A stretch of 32,869 nt of DNA from positions 1-32,869 of the forward strand of contig JAKSJG010000016.1 in NCBI GenBank assembly GCA_024398365.1. Direction: 5' to 3'. The translations under genes and the position numbers were made by a program. The notes beneath the pieces are model-generated. The model was not told the DNA's origin, made no database searches, and worked only from the letters and a program-made list of their open reading frames with translations. Each line of letters begins with the position of its first letter. Positions within the stretch are counted from its first letter, which is position 1. This document shows, in pieces, positions 15,065 to 25,367 of this stretch. Source of the stretch: Bacteroidales bacterium (GTDB taxonomy: Bacteria > Bacteroidota > Bacteroidia > Bacteroidales > UBA932).

Positions 15065-17619
15065 AAGCAAAGAAATGTCTGAAGGCAGTGCTAGTTGTGG
15101 CTCTTGCCTTCCTCAGTGCTTCCGCGGCATACGCCCAGAAGCATACGGTCAGCGGCTATATGACCGACTCGTCATCCGGCGAGTCCCTCATTGGCGCCGC
15201 GGTGCTTGACGCCTCGTCGAAGCACGGTACCGTCACCAACAATTACGGATTCTACACACTCACCCTGCCGGAGGGAAAGGTGGCGCTCGAATACAGCTAC
15301 ATAGGCTATGAGGGCGTCAATATCAATCTGGACCTGCGCAGGGACACGGTCATCAACATTGCGTTCAAGCCGCAGAACGAGTCCCTCACAGGCGCGACCG
15401 TTACCGCATCGCGCTCCGAGACGGGCGTCCGCGGCACCCAGATGAGTGCAATCGAGATACCGGTCAATCTCATCAAGAACATTCCGGCAATCGGAGGTGA
15501 GGTGGATATCCTCAAGGCCATCCAGCTGCTTCCGGGCGTGCAGTCCGGCACTGAAGGATCCGCGGGACTCTACGTGCGCGGCGGCGGCCCGGACGAGAAC
15601 CTGCTGCTGCTCGACGGAGTGCCGGTGTATAACGTCAACCACATGTTGGGCTTTTTCTCCGTCTTCGACGCGGATGCCATCAAGAACGTCACCCTCTACA
15701 AGGGCAGCTTCCCGGCCAGGTTTGGCAGCAGGCTCTCCAGCGTGCTGGATGTCAGGATGAAGGACGGCAATGACCAGGAGTATCACGGCAGCGTGTCCAT
15801 CGGCCTCCTTTCGGCCAAATTCAACGCCGAGGGCCCGATAATCAAGGGAAAGACCTCATTCTGCGTCTCATTCCGCAGGACATATTATGATATTCTCGCA
15901 GCTCCGATAATCGCCTACATCATGAAGCAGGAGAGTGACGAGGATGACAAGATGGGCGCTACGGCCGGATACTATTTCTATGATTTCAATGCCAAGGTCA
16001 CCCATAAGTTCAACAATCGCGACAAGCTCTACCTGTCGTATTATATGGGGGACGATGATATCTACGCGAATATCAAGGAGAAATATGAATATTCCGGTGT
16101 TCATCACTTCTACGATGAGATCAGCCTGAACGATGAGGCTGTCAATTCATGGACAAAGGGAGAGAACAAAATGAGTCTTGGCTGGAAATGGGGCAATATA
16201 GTGACCGCCGCAAGATGGAATCACGTGTTCTCGCCGAAGCTCTTTATGAACGTCACGGCCAATTACACCCAGTACCGTCACGGCCTGGATATGACCGAGT
16301 ATGAGCGTGAGATCAGCAAGATAACGGGAAACGACCTGCTTTCCGGCACAAGCTCCGACTCGACGGAAGTGTCAATGAAATATAATTCGCTCATCAATGA
16401 CATCTCCGGCGGCGTTGATTTCGAGTTTACGCCTTCGACAAGCCACGATGTCAAGTTCGGATCGACATATACGCATCATATGTTCAGGCCTTCCATCTCA
16501 TCTATAAAGATGTCCGAGGTTTACAACGAAGACGGCGAACGCGATTTCTATCAGATGGATACGACCTTCGGCGACAAGAATCTCCTGACCGACGAATTTG
16601 CAGTATATGGCGAGGACAACTGGTCCGTGACCGACTGGTTCAAGCTGAATGCCGGCCTGAGGTATTCCCTCTACGGAGTGTCGGGCAAGACTTATCAGTC
16701 ACTCGAGCCGCGCCTGAGTGTCCGCTTCCTGGTCAACAACGACCTGTCCTTCAAGGCCGCTTACTCCGAGATGAGCCAGTACGTGCACATGCTCAGCAAC
16801 AGCAACATCTCCCTGCCAACTGACCTATGGGTGCCGGTTACTGCCAATATCGAGCCTATGCGCTCCCGTCAGGTGGCCGCCGGGGCATTCTACTCCTGGA
16901 ACACCTTCGACTTCTCGGTGGAGGGCTATTACAAGACAATGGACAATGTCCTTGAATACCGCGACGGCGCTTCCTTCCTTGGCTCGACCACCGGCTGGGA
17001 GAAAAAGGTCGCCTGCGGCCGTGGCTGGTCCTACGGAGTTGAACTCCTCGCTCAGCGCAAGGTGGGCAAGACCACGGGCTGGATAGGCTACACATGGTCA
17101 AGGACGATGCGCCTGTTCGACCGCCCTGGCAATATCATCAACTTCGGCGAACCTTTCCCTGCCAAATATGACCGCCGCCACGACCTGAGCGTGGTGGTCA
17201 ACCATCAGTTCAACGACAGGATAGACCTTTCCGGCACTTTCGTTCTCGGATCAGGCACCTGCGGGTCGCTCGCGATGCAGCAGATCATGGCCCCTTCCTA
17301 TGATGAACTGCACCCTTATGACGCATACATACATGAGGTGGATTATCTTGAGAGCCGCAACAATTATCGTATGCCAATGTACAACAGGATGGACATTGGC
17401 GTCAATTTCCACAAGCAGAAGAAGCATTGCGAGAGGATATTCAACATAAGTGTCTATAACGCATACAACAGACAGAATCCTTTCATAGTGTATCCGGACT
17501 ACAAGGTGGAGTCCTATGTGGATGAGAAGGGCAATTTCTGCAGCAACAGCTATCCGATACTGACCCAGCTGTCGATATTCCCGATTATGCCGTCAGTGTC
17601 GTGGACTTATAAATTTTAG
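15061..17619 (+). CDS. TonB-dependent outer-membrane receptor
   Basis: An 852 aa outer-membrane beta-barrel transporter energised by TonB. The signal peptide covers residues 1-25 (cleavage after AYA, before QKHTVSG). A carboxypeptidase-regulatory-like domain follows (about 27-110, with the SGESLIGAAV and YGFYTLTLPEG signatures), then a plug domain (about 115-225: AIQLLPGVQSGTEGSAGLYVRGGGPDENLLLLDGVPVYN). The barrel fills the rest and ends in an aromatic residue (SWTYKF). It lacks the SusC-specific features and its partner is a DUF4249 lipoprotein, not SusD, so this is probably not a classical polysaccharide-utilisation system. The substrate is unknown. The start overlaps the tex stop (ATGA). 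Confidence 0.93.
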   Translation: MKAKKCLKAVLVVALAFLSASAAYAQKHTVSGYMTDSSSGESLIGAAVLDASSKHGTVTNNYGFYTLTLPEGKVALEYSYIGYEGVNINLDLRRDTVINIAFKPQNESLTGATVTASRSETGVRGTQMSAIEIPVNLIKNIPAIGGEVDILKAIQLLPGVQSGTEGSAGLYVRGGGPDENLLLLDGVPVYNVNHMLGFFSVFDADAIKNVTLYKGSFPARFGSRLSSVLDVRMKDGNDQEYHGSVSIGLLSAKFNAEGPIIKGKTSFCVSFRRTYYDILAAPIIAYIMKQESDEDDKMGATAGYYFYDFNAKVTHKFNNRDKLYLSYYMGDDDIYANIKEKYEYSGVHHFYDEISLNDEAVNSWTKGENKMSLGWKWGNIVTAARWNHVFSPKLFMNVTANYTQYRHGLDMTEYEREISKITGNDLLSGTSSDSTEVSMKYNSLINDISGGVDFEFTPSTSHDVKFGSTYTHHMFRPSISSIKMSEVYNEDGERDFYQMDTTFGDKNLLTDEFAVYGEDNWSVTDWFKLNAGLRYSLYGVSGKTYQSLEPRLSVRFLVNNDLSFKAAYSEMSQYVHMLSNSNISLPTDLWVPVTANIEPMRSRQVAAGAFYSWNTFDFSVEGYYKTMDNVLEYRDGASFLGSTTGWEKKVACGRGWSYGVELLAQRKVGKTTGWIGYTWSRTMRLFDRPGNIINFGEPFPAKYDRRHDLSVVVNHQFNDRIDLSGTFVLGSGTCGSLAMQQIMAPSYDELHPYDAYIHEVDYLESRNNYRMPMYNRMDIGVNFHKQKKHCERIFNISVYNAYNRQNPFIVYPDYKVESYVDEKGNFCSNSYPILTQLSIFPIMPSVSWTYKF

Positions 17620-17623
17620 GAGG
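17618..17623 (+). promoter_or_regulatory. Strong Shine-Dalgarno sequence before DUF4249 gene
   Basis: AGGAGG lies 8 nt before the ATG at 17632. It is a perfect anti-16S match, while most starts in this window have none, as is usual for Bacteroidota. It confirms the start and suggests re-initiation after the receptor gene. Confidence 0.6.
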
Positions 17624-17631
17624 AGAGGGAT

Positions 17632-18660
17632 ATGAAGAAGATTTTGTTATTATTTGCATCCGTTCTGGCGCTTGTCTCCTGCGAGAAGGAGGTGAAGTTC
17701 AATGGTGAGCAGCAGGAGTCCAGACTGGTGCTTTACTGCAATGCCGTTGCCGGGGAGAATCTGGTGGCTGACGTTTCGGTCTCTGTTTTTTTCCTGGACA
17801 GACTCAATGGCAATGCTGATTTTACCGATCCTCTTGATAAGGACAGGGGTTCGGTCAAGGTCTATGTCAACGGCTCCGACATTCCTTACGAGATGACGTA
17901 TTCTCCGCGTGAGCCACGATATTACTATTATGATCCGGACAATCCGGAGAATCAGAAGCCTTACCCTCCGGAGACTCTCTGCTACAGTTGCGACTATGTG
18001 CCGCAGGAGGGGGACCATATCAGAGTTGTCGCCTCTTTCCCGGGCTTTGACGAGGTTTCCGGTGAGACTACCGTGCCGGAGAACCACCTGGAACTTCTTG
18101 GAAGTACTCTCACAAAACTGGATGACGATATGTACAGGTATGAGTTCACTGCCTGCGTGAATGACCCGGGGACAGGGCCTCTTTTCTATGCCGTACATCC
18201 GTATGTGAAGTGTTGCCAGCGCTCCAATGATTTTGAATCCGAATATGAATACCGTTGGGATATCTCATCTTCCGATGTGCTCTTCGCGAACGCCACGGAG
18301 CAACTTGTTGCATTCATAGAGGGGGAGGAAGGCGTCAGCCATTATTTCTCGAACGATCTTGTTTACGGCAAGAGACATGAGTTCAAATTCAGTCTGGATA
18401 TCCCTTCCTGGTATATTGACGGACAATATGAGACATACTCATATGATGGGAAAGATTATTTCTACGAAACAACATATGACTGGTATCTGAGCCTTCAGAC
18501 CCTCGACGAAGGTTTTTATTATCATAAGACTTCGCGGGATCAGTTGAATTCCGACTTCGGTTTGTTCTCAGAAGGTGTCACACTTTATTCAAATGTAAAG
18601 GGTGGCTACGGAACTGTTTGCTCTTCAGTGACAAATTCCGTACATTTGCCTGTTAAATAA
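17632..18660 (+). CDS. DUF4249 family outer-membrane lipoprotein
   Basis: A 342 aa lipoprotein. The signal peptide ends in the lipobox LVSC with Cys17 as the lipidated residue. The mature part has Ig/fibronectin-like beta structure beginning ESRLVLYCNAVAGENL and a tyrosine-rich middle region (PRYYYYDPDNPENQKPYPPETLCYSCDYV), which fits the DUF4249 family. In Bacteroidota these proteins are encoded directly after a TonB-dependent receptor with a carboxypeptidase-like N-terminal domain, as here. By analogy with SusD-type lids it may cover or assist the receptor, but this is inference. It follows the receptor gene by 12 nt, with a strong ribosome-binding site. Confidence 0.85.
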   Translation: MKKILLLFASVLALVSCEKEVKFNGEQQESRLVLYCNAVAGENLVADVSVSVFFLDRLNGNADFTDPLDKDRGSVKVYVNGSDIPYEMTYSPREPRYYYYDPDNPENQKPYPPETLCYSCDYVPQEGDHIRVVASFPGFDEVSGETTVPENHLELLGSTLTKLDDDMYRYEFTACVNDPGTGPLFYAVHPYVKCCQRSNDFESEYEYRWDISSSDVLFANATEQLVAFIEGEEGVSHYFSNDLVYGKRHEFKFSLDIPSWYIDGQYETYSYDGKDYFYETTYDWYLSLQTLDEGFYYHKTSRDQLNSDFGLFSEGVTLYSNVKGGYGTVCSSVTNSVHLPVK

Positions 18661-18667
18661 TTGAGCC

Positions 18668-19396
18668 ATGGACCGCAAGATCGTTATCATTCCGACATAC
18701 AACGAGAAAGAGAATGCAGAGAAGATAATCCGCGCCGTACGTGCGCTGGAGGATGATTTCCATATCCTGATCATTGATGACGGCTCCCCGGACGGGACTG
18801 CTGGCATCGTGAAACGCCTTCAGACGGAGTTTCCGGACTCTCTGTTCCTTATTGAGAGGGCCGGCAAGCAGGGCCTCGGCACTGCATACATCACGGGCTT
18901 CAAGTGGTCCGTTGAGCACGGATACGACTATGTTTTCGAGATGGACGCCGATTTCTCGCACAATCCGAATGACCTCCCGCGACTCTATCGCGCCTGCTCG
19001 GAGGAGGGCGGCGACGTGGCCATAGGTTCACGCTACTGCAACGGCATCAGTGTCATCAACTGGCCTATCGGCCGCGTGATAATGTCCTATTACGCTTCCG
19101 CCTATGTTCGCACTGTCCTGCGCATGAAGGTCTATGATACGACGGCGGGCTTCAAGTGCTACCGCAGGCAGGTGCTGGAGGCCATAGATTTCGACCGCAT
19201 CAAGATGCACGGCTACGGCTTCCAGATAGAGATGAAGTACAATGCCTACAAGCTCGGTTTCAAGATCAAGGAAGTGCCTATCATCTTCGAGGACCGCAAG
19301 GAGGGTACGTCCAAGATGAGCAGCGGCATATTCGGCGAAGCCTTCTGGGGCGTCATCGGCCTGCGCTTCCGCAAGGTCCGTCCTGTGAAGAAATGA
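18668..19396 (+). CDS. Polyprenol monophosphomannose synthase-type glycosyltransferase (GT2)
   Basis: A 242 aa soluble GT-A fold enzyme of family 2, close to dolichol/polyprenol-phosphate mannosyltransferases, which load a sugar (typically mannose from GDP-mannose) onto a lipid phosphate carrier. The nucleotide-sugar motifs are IPTYNEKENA (8-17), IIDDGSPDGTA (36-46) and the metal-binding DADFSHNP (about 94-101). GSRYCNG and TTAGFKCYRR follow, both typical of DPM1 homologues. There is no C-terminal membrane anchor. The enzyme would supply lipid-linked sugar for periplasmic or outer-surface glycosylation such as the Bacteroidota protein O-glycosylation pathway (inference). It is the last gene of the operon, 7 nt after the DUF4249 gene and just before a strong terminator. 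Confidence 0.9.
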   Translation: MDRKIVIIPTYNEKENAEKIIRAVRALEDDFHILIIDDGSPDGTAGIVKRLQTEFPDSLFLIERAGKQGLGTAYITGFKWSVEHGYDYVFEMDADFSHNPNDLPRLYRACSEEGGDVAIGSRYCNGISVINWPIGRVIMSYYASAYVRTVLRMKVYDTTAGFKCYRRQVLEAIDFDRIKMHGYGFQIEMKYNAYKLGFKIKEVPIIFEDRKEGTSKMSSGIFGEAFWGVIGLRFRKVRPVKK

Positions 19397-19415
19397 TTAA
19401 AATCATGATAAATAA

Positions 19416-19445
19416 AAAACGCCGGCCCATCAGGACCGGCGTTTT
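19416..19445. terminator. Bidirectional intrinsic terminator
   Basis: AAAACGCCGG (19416-19425) pairs with CCGGCGTTTT (19436-19445) around a 10 nt loop. Runs of A before and T after the stem give a U tract in both directions, so it serves both the plus-strand glycosyltransferase operon and the minus-strand rplU-rpmA operon that converge here. Confidence 0.93.
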
Positions 19446-19461
19446 ATTGTACAGACTGTGG

Positions 19462-19719
19462 TTATGCCTGTGGAGTAACAGAGACGTAAGACTTGTTGTT
19501 AACCTTCTTCTTGAAAGTAACTACACCGTCAACAAGTGCGTAGAGTGTGTGGTCTTTGCCCATACCTACGTTCTCACCTGCATAGTGAACTGTACCTCTC
19601 TGACGGACCAGAATGTTACCAGCCTTGGCAACCTGGCCACCGAACAATTTGATACCTAATCGTTTGCTCTCCGATTCACGGCCGTTCTTAGAACTACCTA
19701 CACCTTTCTTGTGTGCCAT
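19462..19719 (-). CDS. rpmA: 50S ribosomal protein L27
   Basis: Ribosomal protein L27, whose N-terminus reaches the peptidyl-transferase centre. It is 85 aa, with the canonical start [22 protein letters not shown] and the [29 protein letters not shown] core. There is no Firmicutes-type N-terminal extension needing cleavage. It lies 18 nt after rplU in the usual L21-L27 order. Confidence 0.98.
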   Translation of the reverse strand: MAHKKGVGSSKNGRESESKRLGIKLFGGQVAKAGNILVRQRGTVHYAGENVGMGKDHTLYALVDGVVTFKKKVNNKSYVSVTPQA

Positions 19720-19737
19720 AATCCAATCCTTTTTTAG

Positions 19738-20046
19738 TTAAGCAATTTCCTCGATCTGAATCTTTGTAAGATACTGGCGGTGACCGTTCTTCTTCTGGTA
19801 ACCCTTGCGGCGTTCCTTCTTGAAGATGATTACCTTGTCTGCCTTGCAGTGCTCAATAACTGTAGCCTTGACGCTTGCGCCTTCTACGTAAGGAGCGCCT
19901 ACCTTAACTGTTCCTTCATTGTCCAGAAGGAGGACCTTGTCGAATACGAGGGAAGCACCTACTTCTGCTGCCTGACGGTTTACGAAGATCTGCTTGCCTG
20001 CTTCAACCTTGAACTGCTGTGATGCAATATCAACGATTGCGTACAT
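19738..20046 (-). CDS. rplU: 50S ribosomal protein L21
   Basis: Ribosomal protein L21, which binds 23S rRNA. It is 102 aa, begins [22 protein letters not shown] and carries the C-terminal signature [23 protein letters not shown]. It is the first gene of the rplU-rpmA operon, preceded by a ~100 nt leader with clear secondary structure and a consensus promoter. Because L21 binds RNA, autoregulation through this leader is plausible. Confidence 0.98.
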   Translation of the reverse strand: MYAIVDIASQQFKVEAGKQIFVNRQAAEVGASLVFDKVLLLDNEGTVKVGAPYVEGASVKATVIEHCKADKVIIFKKERRKGYQKKNGHRQYLTKIQIEEIA

Positions 20047-20071
20047 AAATAAATAAATTTTAAAAATTTAT

Positions 20072-20129
20072 AACCGTAAGCGGATACAACCTAAGTATCT
20101 CTTAATCACTAGCTTAACGGTTTTCTAGT
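20072..20129 (-). promoter_or_regulatory. Structured 5' leader of rplU-rpmA
   Basis: In the minus-strand transcript AACCGT (20117-20122) can pair with ACGGTT (20072-20077), enclosing the hairpin GATAC/GTATC (20095-20099 with 20083-20087). A competing stem, ACTAG (20125-20129) with CTAGT (20108-20112), would trap the first strand of the outer stem in its loop. The two folds cannot easily coexist. Such switching leaders are typical of ribosomal-protein autoregulation. An AT-rich unstructured stretch leads to the rplU start. Confidence 0.5.
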
Positions 20130-20144
20130 TATATTTTGGGACTG

Positions 20145-20175
20145 CAAAGTTAAACTTTTTATCCTTTGCAGCAAA
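20145..20175 (-). promoter_or_regulatory. Consensus promoter of rplU-rpmA
   Basis: TTTG (20172-20175), 19 nt, TAACTTTG (20145-20152) is a perfect match to the Bacteroidota consensus. The spacer and -7 box also form an 8 bp perfect inverted repeat, CTGCAAAG-N14-CTTTGCAG (20142-20171), which could be an operator or a terminator hairpin for the upstream trpB transcript. Confidence 0.85.
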
Positions 20176-20195
20176 ATTAATTTCAAATATATCAG

Positions 20196-21520
20196 TTACT
20201 TAGTGAACTGATAGTTGACCAGGTTGCCTCTCAGGTACTGGTCGTATGCCGCCATGTCGAGCAGTCCGTGACCGGTAAGGTTGAAGAGTATGGTCTTGCT
20301 TTCGCCGGCCTCCCTGCACTTGATGGCCTCGCGTATCACAGCGGCGATGGCGTGACCTGATTCCGGTGCCGGGATGATGCCCTCCGCCTTGGCGAAGAGT
20401 GATGCGGCGTCGAATGACTCGATCTGCGGTATGTCGGCCGCCTCCATCATACCGTCATGATAGAGCTGTGACACGATGGCGCCAGCTCCGTGGTAGCGGA
20501 GACCGCCGGCGTGGATGTTAGCCGGTGTGAACTTGTGGCCGAGGGTGTACATCTTAATCAGAGGAGTATATCCGGCCTCGTCGCCGAAGTCATATTCGAA
20601 TACGCCCTGGGTCATCTTAGGGCAGGATGCAGGCTCTGCTGCTATGAACTTGGTCTTCGCTCCGTCCAGGAAGTTGTGCCTCATGAACGGGAATGACAGT
20701 CCGCTGAAATTGGAGCCGCCACCGAAGCATGCCACGATGATGTCCGGATAGTCGCCGGCCATCTCCATCTGCTTCTCGGCCTCGAGGCCGATGACTGTCT
20801 GGTGCAGTGACACGTGGCTCATTGTGGAGCCCAGCGCATACTTGCATTTCTCAGGTGTCATCCTTGCGAGCTCCACCGCCTCGGAAATTGCTGTGCCGAG
20901 GGAGCCCTGATGGTTAGGGTTGGCTGTGAGGATGTCCTTGCCGGCGCGGGTGGACATAGATGGGGAAGGGGTCACCTGTGCGCCGAAGAGCTGCATCATC
21001 GAGCGGCGGTATGGCTTCTGCTCGTAGCTGATCTTCACCTGATATACGGCTGCATTGAGGCCGAAGAGGTTGGATGCGTAGCTGAGTGCAGTGCCCCACT
21101 GGCCTGCGCCTGTCTCGGTAGTGACGTTGGTCAGGCCTTCCTGCTTGCAGTACCATGCCTGGGCCAGTGCGCTGTTGAGCTTGTGGCTGCCCACCGGACT
21201 CACGCTCTCATTCTTGAAATAGATGTGTGCAGGTGTGTCCAGCGCCTTCTCAAGGCCGTAGGCCCTGACAAGCGGAGTGCTGCGGTAGTACTTGTACATC
21301 TCGCGCACTTCGTCCGGGATGTCGATCCAGCGGTCGGTCACGTTGAGTTCCTGCTTTGCGCACTCAACGCAGAATATCTCGCTGAGCTGCTCTACGGTTA
21401 CCGGCTGCTTTGTCTTCGGGTCGAGCATCGGAGCCGGCTTGACAGGCATGTCGGCCGCGATGTTGTACCACTGCCGGGGTATTTCGTCTTCCGTGAGGAA
21501 GTATCTTTTCTGTTTTGACA

Positions 21521-21521
<1 letters not shown>
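20196..21521 (-). CDS. trpB: TrpB2-type tryptophan synthase beta chain
   Basis: A PLP enzyme joining indole and serine to tryptophan. At 441 aa it belongs to the longer TrpB2 group, which usually works without TrpA in indole salvage. The extended N-terminus (YFLTEDEIPRQWYNIAADMP) is typical. The PLP lysine is Lys114 in GSHKLNSAL, and the phosphate-binding loop is GGGSNFSG. No trpA or other trp gene is nearby, which supports the stand-alone role. The ATG overlaps the gyrB stop by one base (TAATG), so it is the second gene of a gyrB-trpB unit. A gyrB-trpB pairing has no obvious functional meaning. Confidence 0.93.
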
Positions 21522-23509
<1,988 letters not shown>

Positions 23510-23528
23510 CTATAAAATATTTAACCTA

Positions 23529-23536
23529 CAAATATA
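23529..23536 (-). promoter_or_regulatory. Bacteroidota -7 element for gyrB
   Basis: TATATTTG on the minus strand matches TAnnTTTG exactly, 19 nt before the gyrB ATG, so the 5' UTR is very short. No exact TTTG -33 box is visible. It lies back to back with the -33 box of the divergent transporter promoter. Confidence 0.55.
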
Positions 23537-23545
23537 GTAATAATA

Positions 23546-23576
23546 TTTGAGAAGTGGAAGAAAATGTCCACCTTTG
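23546..23576 (+). promoter_or_regulatory. Promoter of BASS-family transporter
   Basis: TTTG (23546-23549), 19 nt, CACCTTTG (23569-23576) matches the consensus with one mismatch. It places the transcript start near 23583, which rules out the in-frame GTG at 23554 and favours ATG 23599. Confidence 0.65.
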
Positions 23577-23598
23577 CGGACCTCAAAAATGGGAAGTC

Positions 23599-24573
23599 AT
23601 GTCAGCGCTGCTAAAGTTTTTCAAGACCTGGATGCTTCCGATCGGAATGACGACCGGAGCGCTGTCGTATGTGGCGTATCGCTCTCTCGGCTTCCTGCAT
23701 CCAATCGGTCCGGCATGCCTGCTGGCAGTCAAGAAAATACAGCCTGTGCTGCTGTTCATCATGCTCTTTCTGGCATTCTGCCGCATCGATCCTGCAAGCA
23801 TGCGTCCCCGCCGCTGGCATCTGCGTCTGCTGGCCATTCAGGGTCTGTCATTCGGCCTGCTCGGCCTGCTGCTCGTACTCTTCCCGCAGCTGCCGGCGAG
23901 GGTTGTGGTGGAGAGCGCGATGATATGCCTCATCTGTCCGACCGCGACGGCCGCCACCGTCATCACGGACCGCCTCGGCGGTGACATGGCCGGTCTGGCG
24001 GTATATACGATACTGATCAATCTCCTGACATCCATAGCGGTGCCGCTGGTCGTGCCTCTGGTCTATCCTGTGGCTGGCGTCACCTTCTTCACGGCCTTCG
24101 GCCGGATAATGCTGAAGGTGTTCCCTCTGCTGATATGCCCGTGCCTGCTCGCATGGCTGGTTCGCGCGCTGATGCCACATGTGCACGCGTGGCTGGTCAG
24201 GTATAAGGACCTGCCTTTCTATATCTGGGCTGTCTCCCTTGTGCTGGCGATATTGATGACCACACGCGCCATTTATCACAGCTCCGCTTCGCTCGTCATC
24301 CTGATCGGCATAGGTGTCGCCTCTCTGCTGAGCTGCATTTTCCAGTTCTGGGCGGGCAAGAGGATCGGACGCCGTTTCCTCGCCGAAGGCGGAAAGACCG
24401 AGGAGATCACCGCGGGCCAGTCCCTCGGGCAGAAGAATACGGTATTCGCCATCTGGATGGGCTACACCTTCCTCGATCCGGTGACCTCGGTCGCCGGCGG
24501 CTTCTACAGCATCTGGCACAACTGCTTCAACTCCTGGCAGCTCTACCGCCACGACAAGTCAAAGGCCGCCTAG
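23599..24573 (+). CDS. Bile acid:sodium symporter (BASS/SBF) superfamily transporter
   Basis: A 324 aa inner-membrane protein with eight to ten hydrophobic helices. Recognisable family features are the N-terminal FFKTWMLPIGMTTGA, the central CPTATAATVIT crossing helix, and the C-terminal LGQKNTVFAIWM...FLDPVTSV. Members are typically sodium-coupled carriers of organic anions. The real substrate of this Bacteroidota branch is not known, and bile acid import should not be assumed. I chose ATG 23599 over an in-frame GTG at 23554 because the promoter overlaps the longer N-terminus. The gene is monocistronic, divergent from gyrB and convergent with the chromate transporter genes. Confidence 0.85.
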   Translation: MSALLKFFKTWMLPIGMTTGALSYVAYRSLGFLHPIGPACLLAVKKIQPVLLFIMLFLAFCRIDPASMRPRRWHLRLLAIQGLSFGLLGLLLVLFPQLPARVVVESAMICLICPTATAATVITDRLGGDMAGLAVYTILINLLTSIAVPLVVPLVYPVAGVTFFTAFGRIMLKVFPLLICPCLLAWLVRALMPHVHAWLVRYKDLPFYIWAVSLVLAILMTTRAIYHSSASLVILIGIGVASLLSCIFQFWAGKRIGRRFLAEGGKTEEITAGQSLGQKNTVFAIWMGYTFLDPVTSVAGGFYSIWHNCFNSWQLYRHDKSKAA

Positions 24574-24838
24574 TCAGCATTGCCAAATCCCGAAAATCTG
24601 CTGCGAAGCTTAGAAAGCGAATGCTATCGAGCGAATGCGGTAAGTGCCGTGTCAAAAGGCCGTCAGCGAGCGATAGCGGAGCGCAACCCGCGGAACGCAG
24701 GTCTAGTTGCGCGAAGCCGCGAAACTGACGGTCTTTTATCAGGCACGTGAGCCTGAGCGCAGATGCATTCGCTTTCGTAATAGCAAAGCAGCGGATTTTC
24801 AGGATGAGGCCTTGCTGCTATGCAAATATTGGGCTGAC
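24573..24838. repeat. Nested long inverted-repeat element
   Basis: The gap between two convergent genes is one large imperfect hairpin. The ends are GTCAGC (24573-24578) and GCTGAC (24833-24838). Inside, GAAAATCTGCTGC (24592-24604) faces GCAGCGGATTTTC (24788-24800). GAAAGCGAATGC (24613-24624) faces GCATTCGCTTTC (24765-24776), a perfect 12 bp match. TGCC...AAAAGGCCGTCAG (24645-24666) faces CTGACGGTCTTTT...GGCA (24725-24745). GCGCAAC (24681-24687) faces GTTGCGC (24706-24712). No protein is evident. It could be a MITE-like element, a dispersed repeat, or a double-sided terminator. I cannot see a target-site duplication with confidence. Confidence 0.75.
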
Positions 24839-24845
24839 GGGTAGG

Positions 24846-25367
24846 TCAGTAGATGATGATGCCGGCGAGGGCGGCGAGGACGATGACCAGGATTGCGTCG
24901 ACCTTGAACCAGGTCGCGGCGAATGCGGCTGCGAATATCAGCACGCTTATCCAGTCGATGAAAGACTCCTTGTTGAGGAACACGAGGGCCGCCGCGCCTA
25001 TCATTCCGGCCAGCATCGGCCTCATCCATCTCAGGGCGCTCTCCATATAACGGTTGTTCCTCATTTTCTGATAAAAAATGACAATCAGCGCCATCAGTGT
25101 AAGCGGCGGAAGACACACCGCGGCGGTGGCCAGCATCGAGCCGAAAATGTCACCTGTCACCGTATATCCCACATACGTCGCGCTGTTGATGGCGATGGGT
25201 CCCGGAGTCATCTGGGATATCGCCACAATGTCCGTCAGCTGCTGGCCCGTCAGCCATCCGTGGCGCACCACCACCTCGCTCTGGATCAGTGAGAGCATGG
25301 CGTAGCCTCCGCCGAATCCGAAGAACCCGACCTTCAGGAAAGTGAGGAAAAGCTGCAGGTAAATCAT
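24846..25367 (-). CDS. Chromate transporter half-protein (CHR family), second subunit
   Basis: A 173 aa membrane protein of the short-chain CHR family, in which two half-size proteins together form one transporter. The N-terminus has the family motif FFGFGGGYAML (about 14-24), followed by MTPGPIAINSATYVGY (53-68), which contains the conserved PGP. Five or six hydrophobic segments follow. I chose ATG 25367 because it starts at the family N-terminus MIYLQLFLTFLKVGFFGFGG and overlaps the preceding stop by 4 nt; a longer in-frame start at 25484 would add 39 non-homologous residues. CHR proteins can export chromate, but the normal substrate in gut anaerobes is uncertain. The gene sits at the edge of the inverted-repeat element. 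Confidence 0.9.
   Translation of the reverse strand: MIYLQLFLTFLKVGFFGFGGGYAMLSLIQSEVVVRHGWLTGQQLTDIVAISQMTPGPIAINSATYVGYTVTGDIFGSMLATAAVCLPPLTLMALIVIFYQKMRNNRYMESALRWMRPMLAGMIGAAALVFLNKESFIDWISVLIFAAAFAATWFKVDAILVIVLAALAGIIIY

Noticed and set aside
20814-21518. 234-codon plus-strand frame opposite trpB
   Set aside because: Antisense shadow; Cys/His/Leu-rich composition is typical of reversed GC-rich coding sequence.
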